From Dysidea avara (lineage: Eukaryota > Porifera > Demospongiae > Dictyoceratida > Dysideidae): a DNA stretch of 64,000 bases. Each line of letters begins with the position of its first letter. Position 1 is the stretch's first letter. The notes beneath the pieces are model-generated. The model was not told the DNA's origin. It saw only the letters and a program-made list of their open reading frames with translations, and made no database searches. A program made the translations under genes and the position numbers. Below, one piece after another: positions 13,452 through 25,842 of the stretch. The stretch is taken from NCBI RefSeq assembly GCF_963678975.1, contig NC_089272.1, forward strand, positions 64,173,774-64,237,773, given 5' to 3'.

Positions 13452-13736
13452 GAAACTTCCATATCTTCCATGCACAACAAAAATTATATTACATCTAATG
13501 AAATACATTTTTATGTATTATTAGTTTTAATGTATAGCTATTACAACATCTGCACCTTACAAATGTGACTGATCAATGTTACTTGTATAGTAAAGGTGTT
13601 CCTGAGGTTTATGGTGAGACACGTTGAGACACCCTAATAGAGCAGTCACCCTAATAATATGTAACAGTAAAGCATTTTTAATAAACTGCCGAAATCTCAA
13701 ATTTAATTTCAAATGGTAAAAATTCCCTGTGGGCAT

Positions 13737-13985
13737 CATTACCAACTTTGTCTGTACTTTGGATGGACACAAAGTTATGAAATGTAATACTGAAATTGTC
13801 AACTGATAACACCAAATATTTCCTGATTTTCTGATGCTAGTATTAGATGGTTGATAACTTTTGACGCTACCAAACAGCAGCAATCTTTTCACTGCTGCAC
13901 TATGTTGCCTTAAATTTGCATTCCCATATGTCTGTGATACATTCTTTTTTTTACCATAACCTCATGTCCATCCAAACTTGGTAAT
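13737..13985. mobile_element. TIR element inserted in duplication copy 2
   Basis: The ends CATTACCAA...TGGATGGACA and TGTCCATCC...TTGGTAATG are inverted copies. The sequence is absent at the equivalent place in copy 1 (about 5603), which serves as the empty site. It therefore inserted after the duplication or was lost from copy 1. No ORF. Confidence 0.65.
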
Positions 13986-14671
13986 GTGGTGATGTGCTTT
14001 GTATACTAGTGTGTTTTTATCACTAAGAATTACAATGTTGCTACAGTACATGTACAAATGCAGGCCTGGAATCACAAAAATTTCTAAATTGGAAACCAGT
14101 TATCAAATTCCTGGAGCCATCCATAATACTGTTATTGACCATTTGGCCTATTTTACCATTTTTTAGCTTATCAGTGACCTAACTACCATTGAGATACAAA
14201 GGTATTCACAACATTTTCCTAGAGCTAACCCTAATCTCTATGGATCTGCTAAGTAAAATGACCTGTGTATCAATATTTACCAGCTACAAGCTTGTGAGGT
14301 AGTCAACTATGTGGTAGTGTGCATGAATTATAACTGTAAACTAAGGATGTGGAGAGACTATCAACAGAGCAGCCAAAGACTCTAATAGAACAGTCTCACT
14401 ACTCATGACTCTAAGAAAGTAGTCATGTGTCTTGCACATTTGGTTACCCGATTGACCATCCTTTACAGTTAGTTACTATGTATACCCATAAATATTAGCT
14501 ACATGTACAAAAACACATTTTAATGATCTTTCCATTGTACTACATTAGTACATAATATAGTTAGTACTGTATGTAGCAGTAGGAAAGAAATATTATTGTG
14601 GGTGAACCACACAATGCACACATTACAACAGAAACACTTTGCTAGAGCCAATAAGGCTACAGCATAGTATG

Positions 14672-17600
14672 TTACAAATGAGTGAAGTCTGGCAGATGAT
14701 CTGTTGTAATATTAACTGCAGTATCTTCAGAAGATGCTGTGTTGTCTGTAGCTGATTGAGGTCCACCATTTGTTGAGTTCTATATATGTACAAGCACACT
14801 AAATATTAATAAAAACTTTGTGTGATAATGTAAAAAGTAAATTTACTTCCTGTAGAGCATCTCCTAATTATGTATAGCAGACAAGCATTCACAACACATA
14901 CACTTGACTACATTGTAAATTAAGGGATCTATCAGACAGTGATTAATGCAATATGTGGCTGAATCTACAGAAAGGCCAGGGTTTCCAAACTTCCAATCAT
15001 AACTCTTCTTGTGTTAACCCTAATTACAGGCTAGGTATACACTGTGACTAAATTGCAAGCTGCTACTACCTTATTCACAAGTAAATACAATTGGAAAGGC
15101 AATAAGACTCCTTTTCACAGATTCAGTCACATATTATGTTAATTAATTACCTTAGTCAAACTGCTGCTTTCAGATAACACTCGTTGACGAGCTGCTCTGT
15201 TTTCTGGTAAAGGTATGTCAATGTGATATGCAACTGAATCATTTTCATCGTCATTTGTTACATCATCATCATCATTAGATCCGGCCAGTCCAATAACAAC
15301 AACAAATAAACATGCTGAATGACAACATGACAACAGGTATAACAGGGACAAAACATGGTATGTAACCAAGTCTGTGAAAGTTTTGCATGGCAGGGCAGAT
15401 ATCAATCAGTAATTACCACTGTTAAATTATGTACCTACTGTATCTATGTATATATCATTAGGCAAAGTATGAGTAAACTGCCAAATTATCACACATTGGC
15501 TTGAGCCTTCATAGAGGTATGTAACTGCATATATCACTCACCAGTTGAAGGACTAGAATCCTCCACTTTATATTTTGAGCATGCTACAATATTCTCCTTT
15601 TTCTGAATGAAAATAGTCACAACAATTATCACTATTCCCACTAACACAACAACAATCACTAATGCCATGACAATAATTGCAATAAGTGGGAAAGGTTTAT
15701 CATCATCACCCTTAACATCTGTGAAGAGCACTCATATAATGTACAGGTGCTAATGGTATCTACAGAGCAACACACCATCACCATTGTCATTGGTTGGATT
15801 AATGGGTACTGTATCAGTTGTAACATGACTTCTAATTGTCGACGATGGCTTGATTGATGCAGTATTTCTTTGCTGTGATAGACTAGTGGCCATGGATTGT
15901 GGATGTGTTGGTGTGCTTGTTTCAGCATTAGTAGTTTCAGTAACTGGTAACCAACAACATAATGTTATGTATCATACATGACATTATACAGTATACTGAT
16001 TATTCATGTCACCCCCGTGCAGTGGTAGAGATAACTAATGTGTTGGAATCCCTTTACATTAAACTAATATTGTCCTTCAGGGAGTTTTGAGCCACAACTC
16101 ACAAGCTCTATCAATGCCTTCACACTAAACTGAAATCTTGATGAAAACAAAATATCAAAAACTCTCTTTGGAAATAGCTACTATTTGTTTACCATCTGGG
16201 GTAAGGCCATACGTAGGTTAAATTCCTAAGACCTTATCTTATGTACTATACATACAAAATGAACACTCATATTACAGCTCAGTAGTTAATACAAGTTTGT
16301 GAGGGAAGTATCTATATGGGAAATAGCAATGAGATAAATTCATTGTAATGTGTCGTGGATTGATTATGTAAATATATACCTGGAAAAATATCACTATACC
16401 CAACCTGAGTTGCCTTAACCTATAATAATAATATCATTAGCTCAACTCTAGGATAACAACATTGTCTATGTCATTCAACAACTTATAGATCCTAACACGA
16501 TTACAATGACAAACCATATTACTGTATACCTGTACACCTCTCAACTATGGTGATGTCCACCTCAGGAGAAGACCATTCAGCTCCATGGTAGGTGGTGTGG
16601 GCAGTGAGTGATATAACACCTGATCTCAGAGCTGTACATACATAGGACACATTAGGGTTGCGAGGATCTGATCCTGTAACCAGTGAACATTTCATTATAT
16701 CACTGACTATATTGCCATTGATGCGTATCGATGTGGCCCCATTGTGAGGATGATGCTGTTGTGTTGAAGTGTTGATGTGTATTATGTCCCTAATACAGAG
16801 TTGACTGACTGATGGAGAATAGGTCAGTGATAGGCAGTCAGAGCAGTCTTCACCTGTGGGTATAAAAATAAATGAGATCACTTTGTTGTTGCATCAGTTA
16901 CATCATGTCTTAAACAACATTATATGGTTGCAACCAAAACCCACGAATGTTTCTCCCCAAATAATAATATCATACACAACTGTACATAAAAATATTTTAA
17001 ATACCACTAAAGCTAGGCATCTGGCATTGAAATATAGTGAAAATATGGAAAGGTCCAAGCATATGGTATACACTAGGGTAGTGGATACATGATATGGGTG
17101 GTCTATAGAGGATTCAGCAGTTGAGGATCACTTGATGACCTGATGACATATCAAACTTATATTTGTAAATATCAGTCTGCAGGGTTATGCTTTTATCCCA
17201 TCTACCTTAAAGTGCTGTATGCAATGACTGTTCTATGTGTAGCAGTATTTGATTGCTCTATTAAAGTATTTCAATCTTGAGTACTGAATTAAATCTTCTA
17301 TATCTGTACATATACCTATGCCAGGAGAAGTGTTAGGGTGTTAGTTCCTATACACTCCTGAATCTGCCTATTAGCTTTATAGATGACAGGTAGCTATATA
17401 TAATACATCACTGATTCTCACTAGGGTTAGTAATATCATAATTCATCATATTACTACCATCATCACACTGACTTGTGATAATACCAAACACACTCCAGTT
17501 GTTGGCAGGTAACAATAGACCACCATTAGACTGTATCCAATGTGGTGGTACTGCTTCTCCATAGTGTGACCACAGACAATGGTGAGGACAGTTGTCACAA

Positions 17601-17728
17601 GGTGGTAACTCTAATACTTGTCCGATTACTTTAGGAACATTTTGAGTAGCTATGCCCATGTGTAGTAGCATCAGTGACAGAATTACTACAGTGTAGAACA
17701 GAACATGTAAAGTAATACTACACAACAT
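14672..17728 (-). CDS. Gene C: Cys-rich beta-domain type I receptor-like protein
   Basis: Exons (complement) are 17422-17728, 16530-16853, 15776-15943, 15542-15718, 15151-15314 (or -15281) and 14672-14779, about 415 (or 404) residues. ATG at 17726-17728 starts a clear signal peptide (hydrophobic residues about 5-25). The N-terminal domain has CDNC, PPHWIQ and PANNW. The second domain (108 residues) has ED-C-x-x-C and ends with AHTTYHGAEW. A Ser/Thr-rich stalk follows, then a very hydrophobic helix (about 24 residues) and QKKE. The cytoplasmic part has an acidic NDDDD stretch, one Tyr (SVAYHIDI) and a Ser/Thr-rich C-terminus. Introns are phase 1 except the last (phase 0). One intron is only 57 nt. 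The fifth exon's ancestral acceptor appears mutated to CG. Domain family not recognised; a surface recognition role is inferred. Introns 15944-16529 and 16854-17421 hold no other gene. Confidence 0.75.
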
Positions 17729-18678
17729 TAATGATATTGTGCTCCTATGCTATAATTATAAACTACAGCCAAGGTGTTTATGTGTGGATTTATCTCAGGA
17801 GAGAAAGTGGTGTATACCCTCCTCAAGTATGTACGACCAGATATATAGCTGGTAGCTAGCTAGCTGTGTTGGTACAAAACTACCAGTACTATATGAACTG
17901 GTAATAATATTATGAACTACTTTATATTTCATGTTGATTAGATTTTTGTTGCTGACCAACTAATTTTATCAAAACTATTATAGCACTGCATTATTTTAGT
18001 GCATTGCTATCATTTTCCATATATGTATGTGCAGTGTATATGAATTTTCTGTTTCCTAAGTTTTGTACATATGCCCTATATAGTCAAACATTATGTGATA
18101 GTTAAATCATAGTTTATTTTATCTTGTTGCACATCTCATGATCAAATCACTAGGATGTCTATGGGTGGATGCAGCTACGGAGGTAGCTAAAGTAAATTTG
18201 AAGGGTCAAAGGAATAGTAACTAAAATGTATGTACATATTAAACCACACCAATACCACCTCACAATTGAAGTGTGGTGAGACAGTAAACCATTTAAAGCT
18301 TGTCTGTTGTAGAGCTACATGTGATGTAATTTGGGATAACCGTTGATCTACACATATCAATAGATTTTGAGATACACAATTTTTAAAATTTCAACCCAGT
18401 ATAGCTTGGGAAGGTCAAAAGCTACAAGTTTGAAATTTTCACCGTGAATGACAGCATTTATTCCATAGCAAGCTAGCTGTTGATATAACCATGATTTTGA
18501 GCAGCTTTTTTTCCCAACAGTATCATGTAACACAAACACATCACCATGGGTGGTGATGGGGTTGGTGGGCAAGTGCTTGATATATGATCAGAAAATGGCC
18601 GAGTGGGTTATATAGTGTCTCCAGCCTTAATATTGGCCTCTCCAGACCACCTACCACTGAAAAGTAAAGATTGTACTG

Positions 18679-18830
18679 CCACCGGCCAGCTGTAACACAA
18701 GACTAGAGAGATGAAGCCTTGGACAGTTGCCTATATAGATATTTTCTACTATATGTCTTATGTAGAAAATATCTAGGCAACTGTCCAAGGCTGCTCATCT
18801 CTCTAGTCTTGTGTTTCAGCTGGCCAGTGG
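18679..18830. repeat. Large hairpin, arms about 70 nt
   Basis: The left arm (18679-18750) and right arm (about 18757-18830) are near-perfect inverted copies with a loop of only a few bases, differing by short indels. The transcript would form a long stable stem. It is either a foldback transposon or a small-RNA precursor; nothing in the sequence decides between them. Confidence 0.7.
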
Positions 18831-19110
18831 AATTTACAAGGTGCAAGAATGTTCCCAATGGCTGGCACTTGTCTCTAGAAATCCACTTGTGAAAAGCATC
18901 CAGAGTAAATCTGGCACAGGCATGGCTGTGGTGCAAATGTGTAGAGTATTGGTGTGTCCATTCATGGTGAAAAGTGAACTTGACTGGTGTGTGTGTGTAG
19001 ATTACAAATTTGGTCATATAATGTACTGACTAAAGTATAATTCTGCTATGCTGTTTATTGCTGTTCACAACCAGATATAATCAGTCATATTGTATGTATA
19101 ATGTATATCA

Positions 19111-19146
19111 AGAGTACATAATATTTAAATATTATGTACTCTTGAT
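19111..19146. repeat. Perfect short palindrome
   Basis: AAGAGTACATAATATTTAAA and its complement form a loopless palindrome of about 36 bp, related to the palindrome at 6188-6231. Confidence 0.7.
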
Positions 19147-19308
19147 GTATATCCTCAGCATGGTTACCGCATTAATATTGTAACATGGATATAGATCTGA
19201 TTCAGAAAATGCTTGAATCTGTACAGAACAGAGCTACTTGCTGTATATATATATATATATGTATGATTTGACATATAAATTTAAACTCTAGACAGCCACC
19301 AGAGGCAT

Positions 19309-19745
19309 ATTAAATAGGAAGTGGTTACTGAACTGGAAAGTTTTTATTTTTGCGTCTAGTAGTTGCCAAAAGCATTCGACTTTAGGGTACACATCTCATT
19401 AAACTTTAGGGTACACAAAAAGTAGCATTAGGGTTAGGGTCGGGTTCAGCTTTGGTGGTTTCTTCTTCACCTTTAGGTTACGTTCTTCTTACTATATATA
19501 GTGAGACTACTACGTGAGTAATGTTTATAAGGTAGAAAAGTAGGGGTAGTGGGTAGCTAGCAGTGGTAGTATAGTGGTTAGCACACTTCCTACAGTTACA
19601 GTAGTCCAGGGTTCAAGCCCTGGCGGAGTTTGGTGGATTTTTGTTTTGTTTAGTGACCTTTTTTTGTCTAAGTTTTACAGTCGGTTCAGTAGTGAGCCGG
19701 CTTATTAAACCAACTTTTGGTTCAGTAACCACTTCCTATTAAATA
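19309..19745 (+). mobile_element. TIR element carrying a tRNA-like pol III promoter
   Basis: The termini (TAGGAAGTGGTTACTGAAC at about 19315-19333 and its complement at about 19720-19740) are perfect inverted repeats of about 20 bp next to TTAA. Inside, 19563-19626 resembles a tRNA: A-box-like GGTAGTATAGTGGTTAGCA, B-box GGTTCAAGCCC. The preceding TTAGGGTTAGGG...TTCAGCTTT is shared with the SINE-like unit at 38040-38300. It is probably a SINE within, or captured by, a MITE. The anticodon arm is non-standard, so it is not called a tRNA gene. Confidence 0.55.
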
Positions 19746-21903
19746 ATAACTTACATTTTACACTTATGATCAACAGTTATGTGGCAGTTATTTTGATCCA
19801 TTTTTTATAAATGGTCATCATTAGGCCACTAATTGGTGATTTTCTGATTTTCATCAGCACCCACATGTATGTAGATTTCCCCATTGATACATCTTAGATT
19901 TAGCTATAACAAAATATTGACACACGCAGGTCTGCAGTTTTCAAGATTGCCACACTCACACAGTAGCTACCTTGTATTCTGTGGAGTACCAACAGTTCAG
20001 TGTCAGATTTGTGTAGTGAGCCCTCCAACATTACAGAATTTTGGAAACAAGATCACTTTAAAGTTCTAAATAATAATAAGATGTTGATCCGACTAGGTGT
20101 GCCAAACAGATGTCTTGAGTGCCAGTGTGCTTGCATGTTAGTGGAGACCATACGATCAAAAATTACATAATCTAGCTATCATGGCATGTACTGAATAATG
20201 GCAATGACCCAGCACTAAAATAAAAAGGGCAGGTGCCACGCCTCACTCCTTTTGTGTGGATACATCAGTACGTATAGCCTAATACGATCTCACCATAGTA
20301 AGGCGCCCCAGGATAGTCCGTAGTGGTACTTGTCTTTTCATACATTTGCTCCCTTCGCATCAGTCTAAGTCCACGGCTACGCCCTCTTATTTACAGTACA
20401 CAGTGGTGGGCGTTTTTTAAATTTTTATTCTTTTTGGTGCGAGTTACCGCTGACTCAGAGCATTGTAATCTACTAGCTACGTGCTGAGCGCAATGCCAAT
20501 ATTTAATTGAAGAAACTGATTAAGCGTGATTGCCATGCATTATGACCAGTACTCAGAAAGGTATAGCTAAAGGATCTATGCTAGTGTCTATCGGCTACAT
20601 AGACTAGCTGTGAGTATATAATGACGCGTATGATCTCAAGCAGGCGGCAGTGGCAGCGCAGACTGCCTTGCTACTGTTGCATGTCATTGTTTTGCACTTG
20701 CTTCATCTGCAGCATCCAGTAAGTCACGTGATCGCGCAAAATTGTATGCTGGGATGCTGGTTATATACAGTTATGATAGATAGTTACACTGTTGCTAATG
20801 GGGGTCGGTAGGCATAATTTGCACTTGTTAACTTGACGGAACATCTTGACCATGCATGCAGAAACCATAATGCAAAATTTTAAATCCTATTTTGGTTCCC
20901 CAGGCAACTTCCCCCAGCCATATTCAAAAAATATCGAAATATTTGGAGAGGGCAAGTCAATTGATGAATCTCGTGAATTGAATAGCTATAACAATATCTG
21001 GGTGAGATATAGGGTTTTTTTTATGGATACTGGAAATGTTGCTTCAGTAGCTTGGAAGTTCTGTAGGTCTGCATATATAATGAGCTTTGTAGCTAGAATA
21101 TGAAGCATCTGATTGTGACAGTAAGTGTATCTGTACGTTTACTTGAAGTAAGTTAAAAGCGTCAATCTTCCTTTATCAATGCATAAAAGCTATAATTACT
21201 TAAGCATAGCCGCATGCACACCATAATTTCAGCAAAGGAGGTAGCTTTTAACCAGGTTTCAAATATGCCAGGAGGTTTCTTTGTGATATTAGAGACCTCA
21301 TTAAATATCAAAGCATACTATCAAGAGTAAAATTAAAAGATTCTTATCATTCATTCTTGATGCATGTTCAAATCAATGAAAATTTAACCAACAGTTTTCT
21401 AACAGGCATGTATGGGAGATGTGAGTGTGCATAACATCTGCAGGTAGTGTAACTAACACAATATGCTGTTAAAGGTTACATTCAGCCCACAGTGTAATCT
21501 GATAGCAAACCATATTAATATCCCTGATTCCCTGGGATTTTACCATTACATCAACACATCACAGGGGGAATATCTATATGGCTATAGTTTATCCTGTGTG
21601 GTAGACAAGCTGCCGCCTTCAGACTAATTACCAAAGAATGTGTTATTAATTTAGACAGATCAAGCCCTTATGCTTTTACAGATGCCAAAAAATGAAACCA
21701 TATTATTACTACATTACCATGAATACTCTTTTGATGGTATATGGCTTCAAGAAGCCATTGCAGCGTGAGTTTATGTATAAGTAAGATGAGTAACTTGGAC
21801 CTTATAGCAAGAAAAATTGGTCAGAGGAAACTTCGGCCAAATCAACCACCAGATTGAAACCATTTTCAGCAAGTCAGCATGGATAATACTGATGGACAGG
21901 ATT

Positions 21904-23699
21904 TCAGACAAAAGCTGTACATTTGCTGAGTGATTCATCAAACTTTCCTCCACCAGACATTGCTATAATATACACGTATTAGCCCAACCCCAACCTTATT
22001 TGCATGGTACAATGACTATTACATATCTGTATAGTAGCCACAACATCTTACACACATATCAAGTGTACTACAACAAAAGCAAAGTAACTGATCAACACTG
22101 CGATTCTTGGGAGGCTTTACTTGATGCTAAATACAGTAGATAGGCAATGAATTAAAGACAGTTAGTCATTGTTAATCCTTACCTCTTTCTTCTACCATAC
22201 CCATCACTTCATTCCCTGGTAGTGACTCTATTATCTCTCTTCCTTCAGCAACGGCAGAACTATCTTCTTGAAGGGGTATACGTATAGTGAAATTTCTTCG
22301 GCTACTTGCTCTCCATCTATATACGTATGTACAGACAACTAAGTGACACACAGTCAAGGTATTTTATTATTTGATTGTTAATCCCTTCCCATGATCACAA
22401 TATGTTAACACAAAATTGCTAGTCATTTAAAAGTACATAAGACGGAAACTTACAATTAGCAGGTATGCGGGTTAGCGTAATAGAATTGTCCTTGTTCTTG
22501 ACTTTCTTGCAGCATTTGTATACTGTGTGAGAATGGAAACAGTGCATAATTAGAGACTGTACAAGTGCAAAAATCACCTACCTATGAATAAAACCACCAC
22601 AACCAATATTACGAATACTGAGACACTCATCACTGGTATAATAATCTCTTTGTTGTCATTCTCATCATCTCCTACAGCTATTGTGTTGAGAATAAGGTTA
22701 ATGAAGATATGGATATTGACAGACATACTCATAACTTACGAACTGAACTTGGTGGGGTGTCTCCAGTTGGTGACAACGCGGGTGGTTCATTGTCATCACC
22801 ATCTCCTGAACCACTTTCAGAAGTGGGTTTTTGCTCAGTACTTGCATTAGGAGGGGAAGTAGTATTTGTGGCATCAGTGGTATTATTAGGGGAAGTAGCA
22901 ATTGTAGTATTATCTGTGAAGTTCACATGCATACACCAAATAAATTATTAGATAGCATACTCACTTTTGGGAGGAGTATTACACTGCGTGATTGTCACTG
23001 TCACACTTTGCGAGTACCACTCAGCTTCAAAGTAGGTTGTATGAGCTTCTATAATAGCTGTACCAACATTCAGAGCAGTGACATAGTAAGAGAAGGCAGT
23101 GTGATGGTCTACACTGCCTTCCTCTTCTCTACATGATACAATACCCCCACCACCACCACCACTGTAGCACACACTGGAGTTGACATTAAGTGTAAAAGCC
23201 CCTCCATGAGACCGAGATTGATTTGTGCTTATGGTGACAGTAAGAACATCACCCACACATATAACACTTTTGTTAGGAGTGAAATACTGCAGGAGACATC
23301 CAATGCATTGTTCCCCTAAGGTAAAAACAGAGATCATTTCACATAAACTGTACTATGTTGTAGTTAGAATGCACATACATACCAAGGCTGACAATCTCAT
23401 ATGAGTTGTTGACTGAATCACATTCGTTTATCACTATCCCATATGCTCTCCAATCATTAGCAGGTAGTAATAGATTGCCACTGCTTTGTACCCATTGAGG
23501 AGGAACCAGCTCATCATTGATGAACCAATGACTTTGTGAAGTATCTGAGCATTCGGTATTGATAGGGAGTACACGATCAAATGACTTGGACATTCTGGAT
23601 CCTTCAATCATCATTACAACAGAAAGGATTATGGTTGCTATAACAACACAAATATTTACCTATGGCTACTAAACTGATGTCACAGTGTAAAGGTTGCAT
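21904..23699 (-). CDS. Gene D: complete member of the receptor family
   Basis: Exons (complement) are 23660-23699, 23383-23637, 22965-23315, 22740-22913, 22582-22677, 22454-22522, 22183-22338 and 21904-21962, about 399 residues. The start at 23697-23699 gives a good signal peptide only if the 22-nt GT...AG segment 23638-23659 is removed; otherwise translation stops early, and the next in-frame Met (23612-23614) has no signal peptide. The N-terminal domain has VPPQWVQSSGNLLLPANDW. The second domain (117 residues) has CIGC, a poly-Gly run and AHTTYFEAEWYS. The stalk carries several N-x-T sequons. The membrane helix (IIIPVMSVSVFVILVVVVLF) is followed by YKCCKKVKNK. The tail has RIPLQEDSS, similar in position to gene C's DIPLPEN. 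All other introns are 51-220 nt and phase 1. Confidence 0.75.
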
Positions 23700-23917
23700 T
23701 CCTTAATTATAAAACCAAACTATAGCCCTCCAAAGGAACAGCACACAAGTGTGAATTGACTATATCACAAACAATCAGTACAAAATGCAATACCAACTTG
23801 TGATAATCATCATAGTACAAGATGTCTGCTTGATGGTATAGCCTCCTGTTAGAGAAATATGAATTTAACGGCTGACAAATTACATCTATGCAGTGTTGCC
23901 AAAATATGGTTATAGCT

Positions 23918-24354
23918 AGTTATTATTATTATTATTACTACTACTGTGTAAACCTCATGCAGAGTATACAACACAGATAATCATACAAATGAGTGCTATA
24001 ACAAATAGTGTGCTACAATAGTTTATCTTTAAATTCATCTTTAAATTCATCTAAATTGTTGACCATTACCAGTCACTCGGGGAGATCATTCCACATCTTG
24101 GTAGTTGAGGGTAGGTAGGAGTGTGCAAAGGTTTCAGCTTTGATGGAAGGGATGGTATAGCGGCAGGAGTGACCTCGTGTGACTGAATCCAATGGTGTCA
24201 AACTTATGGTGGTTTCGACAAGAGTCTTCTCAATTTTGTAAAACAATAATAGTTTTAGGTAAGGTCTCCTGTTTGCTAGTGTGGGCCAGGATAAATCGTT
24301 TAACATACTCGTAAATGGTTTAACATCCTTGTAATCCAAACTAACTGTTTTCAC
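23918..24354 (-). mobile_element. 3' fragment of a CR1/L2-like LINE
   Basis: The minus frame at 24073-24354 encodes the segment typical of non-LTR elements downstream of the reverse transcriptase: LKLLLFYKIEKTLVE, TRGHSCRYTIP and a C-terminal WNDLPE. Upstream catalytic parts are missing. On the minus strand it runs into a (TAA)n-like tail at 23918-23945, as expected for a LINE 3' end. Clade is by resemblance only. Confidence 0.7.
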
Positions 24355-24774
24355 CAGTTAGTTTGGATTACTGTATTCGGAGCACAAGCCGCAACTAGCT
24401 CTGTGCAAGCCCAAGATTTTACCGCTGAAATATGTCACCTTGGAAAAGTTGGAGAAGATGCAAAAAGGCACACAAGAAATGCTGAAGATACAGGAAGCCC
24501 TAGCCAGACATCAGGAGTTGTAACACTACTGTATTGGGAGTAGTCATTCATCACAAATCATGCCATATTGCGCTGTATCCTCTCTATTTGATATATCTGA
24601 GTTTGTTGAAATGGACACCGAACTGGTGCAGCATATTCAAGAATTGGTCTAATAAAACATTTATAACAGTTAGACTTAATTGTTGTGGAGCACTGGTATA
24701 TATTGTTTTAGGAAAGCTTTGACTGAGTTGGCTTTGGAGCTAATTTCGTTAATGTGGTCCTTCCATGCAGTGTA

Positions 24775-24910
24775 GAACTACTATAGTGAATTTCACTCAC
24801 TATATTTGTAAGTATAGTGATGGTCACTACAACATTGTGAATGTCACTACACAAAAAATAGTGACTATATACTGTGGCAGACATTAGTAGTGAACTTCAC
24901 CAGTTTGTTT
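24775..24910. repeat. CACTATA/TATAGTG-rich repeat
   Basis: Short segments such as ACTATAGTGAA and TCACTA recur in both orientations, forming an imperfect palindromic cluster with no ORF. Possibly a small MITE. Confidence 0.4.
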
Positions 24911-25099
24911 TTACTGTGTAGCTACCCGGCCAACACAAGGAACGTTCAGTTGATCAAAGAGTGAATATTGTTACTATCTATATGGTTGATATATATTGCT
25001 ACTCTTGCATCCCATTATTCCCATGATAGCGTGGATAACGCAGCCGGTTAACAGACTTAACCAAGCCATTACAAAAATAATCCAGGTAACACTACCAGA

Positions 25100-25345
25100 T
25101 ACAGTACATGAAATAACCATGAAAATACCTATATGGTTTATCCCATGAATTTTAACATTTCATGGGTACTGCACCCATGAAATCTCTGCAACGCCATGAA
25201 AGTACCATGATAATCTGATCTGGAAACGCATTTCATGGCCCATGAAACAACCCATTGTATACCATGAATTCAGTGACTTTCATGGTGCATTTCATAGGGG
25301 AGATTTAACATTTCATGAAAAAACCATAGATGTTTCATGGCATAC
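25100..25345. repeat. CATGAAA/TTTCATG island
   Basis: In about 245 bp the heptamer CATGAAA or its complement TTTCATG occurs more than a dozen times, commonly as CCATGAAA or TTTCATGG, at irregular spacing. The region is non-coding. It may be a self-palindromic MITE or a protein-binding array. Confidence 0.65.
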
Positions 25346-25842
25346 TTCTCTGGTAGTGAAGAGGGTATAGCTAATATAGGGGGAAGGATGGGGGGAGGTT
25401 CCAAAGCTACAGTGGGGGAAAAAGTTAATTTATGGCGATCGAGTCATTTATTTGTTGGGTTAGCCATCATGTTGCTTCTGTTTTATTCCCGGGATAGATG
25501 GACTTGCCACCACCCCCAGCCGCACAATGATATGTGATATTTCATGAATATCGTCACCATACACCATAAGCGGCGCAAAGCTAACGTACCAGGTCCACGT
25601 CCATACCCACATCATGACTGACATATCGTCGAGATTATACATTATAGCTAAGAAGATCGATATATTGTAACTATTATATTGTACCTAGCTATACCAACCT
25701 ACGTATATCCTTGCTAGTAATCTGCAAACTTAATTCTTCTACATCTCAATTCAATATTGGTCGGTAGCGGCGGTTCACATGACCTCACAGCCTTTTATAC
25801 GCTCGATCAATTTCCGGAACGGTCACTCACGTGTCATACGTA

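Larger units (their letters stand above)
12970..14800. repeat. Segmental duplication, copy 2 (3' ends of A' and gene C)
   Basis: It matches 4835-6545 with scattered substitutions. Relative to copy 1 it carries an extra insertion at about 13737-13985 with inverted-repeat ends. It includes the A' membrane exon on plus and the last exon of gene C on minus; the interval 13525-14671 is otherwise non-coding. Confidence 0.8.
17729..21903. other. Intergenic region between genes C and D
   Basis: No exon supported. It holds a hairpin (18679-18830), a palindrome (19111-19146), a tRNA-like TIR element (about 19309-19745) and near 20288 the motif ATCTCACCATAGTAAGGC, which recurs at about 52420. The stretch 19746-21900 otherwise shows nothing recognisable. 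Confidence 0.45.

Noticed and set aside
15659-15928. 89-codon minus-strand frame rich in His/Gln
   Set aside because: Out-of-frame reading of the gene C stalk exon; the phase 1 frame gives the Ser/Thr-rich stalk.
16380-16430. Possible extra minus-strand exon in gene C (VKATQVGYSDIFP)
   Set aside because: It starts in phase 0 whereas the preceding exon ends in phase 1, and no relative has it.
19563-19626. tRNA gene
   Set aside because: A and B boxes are present, but the anticodon arm does not fold as a tRNA and the unit is part of a repeat.
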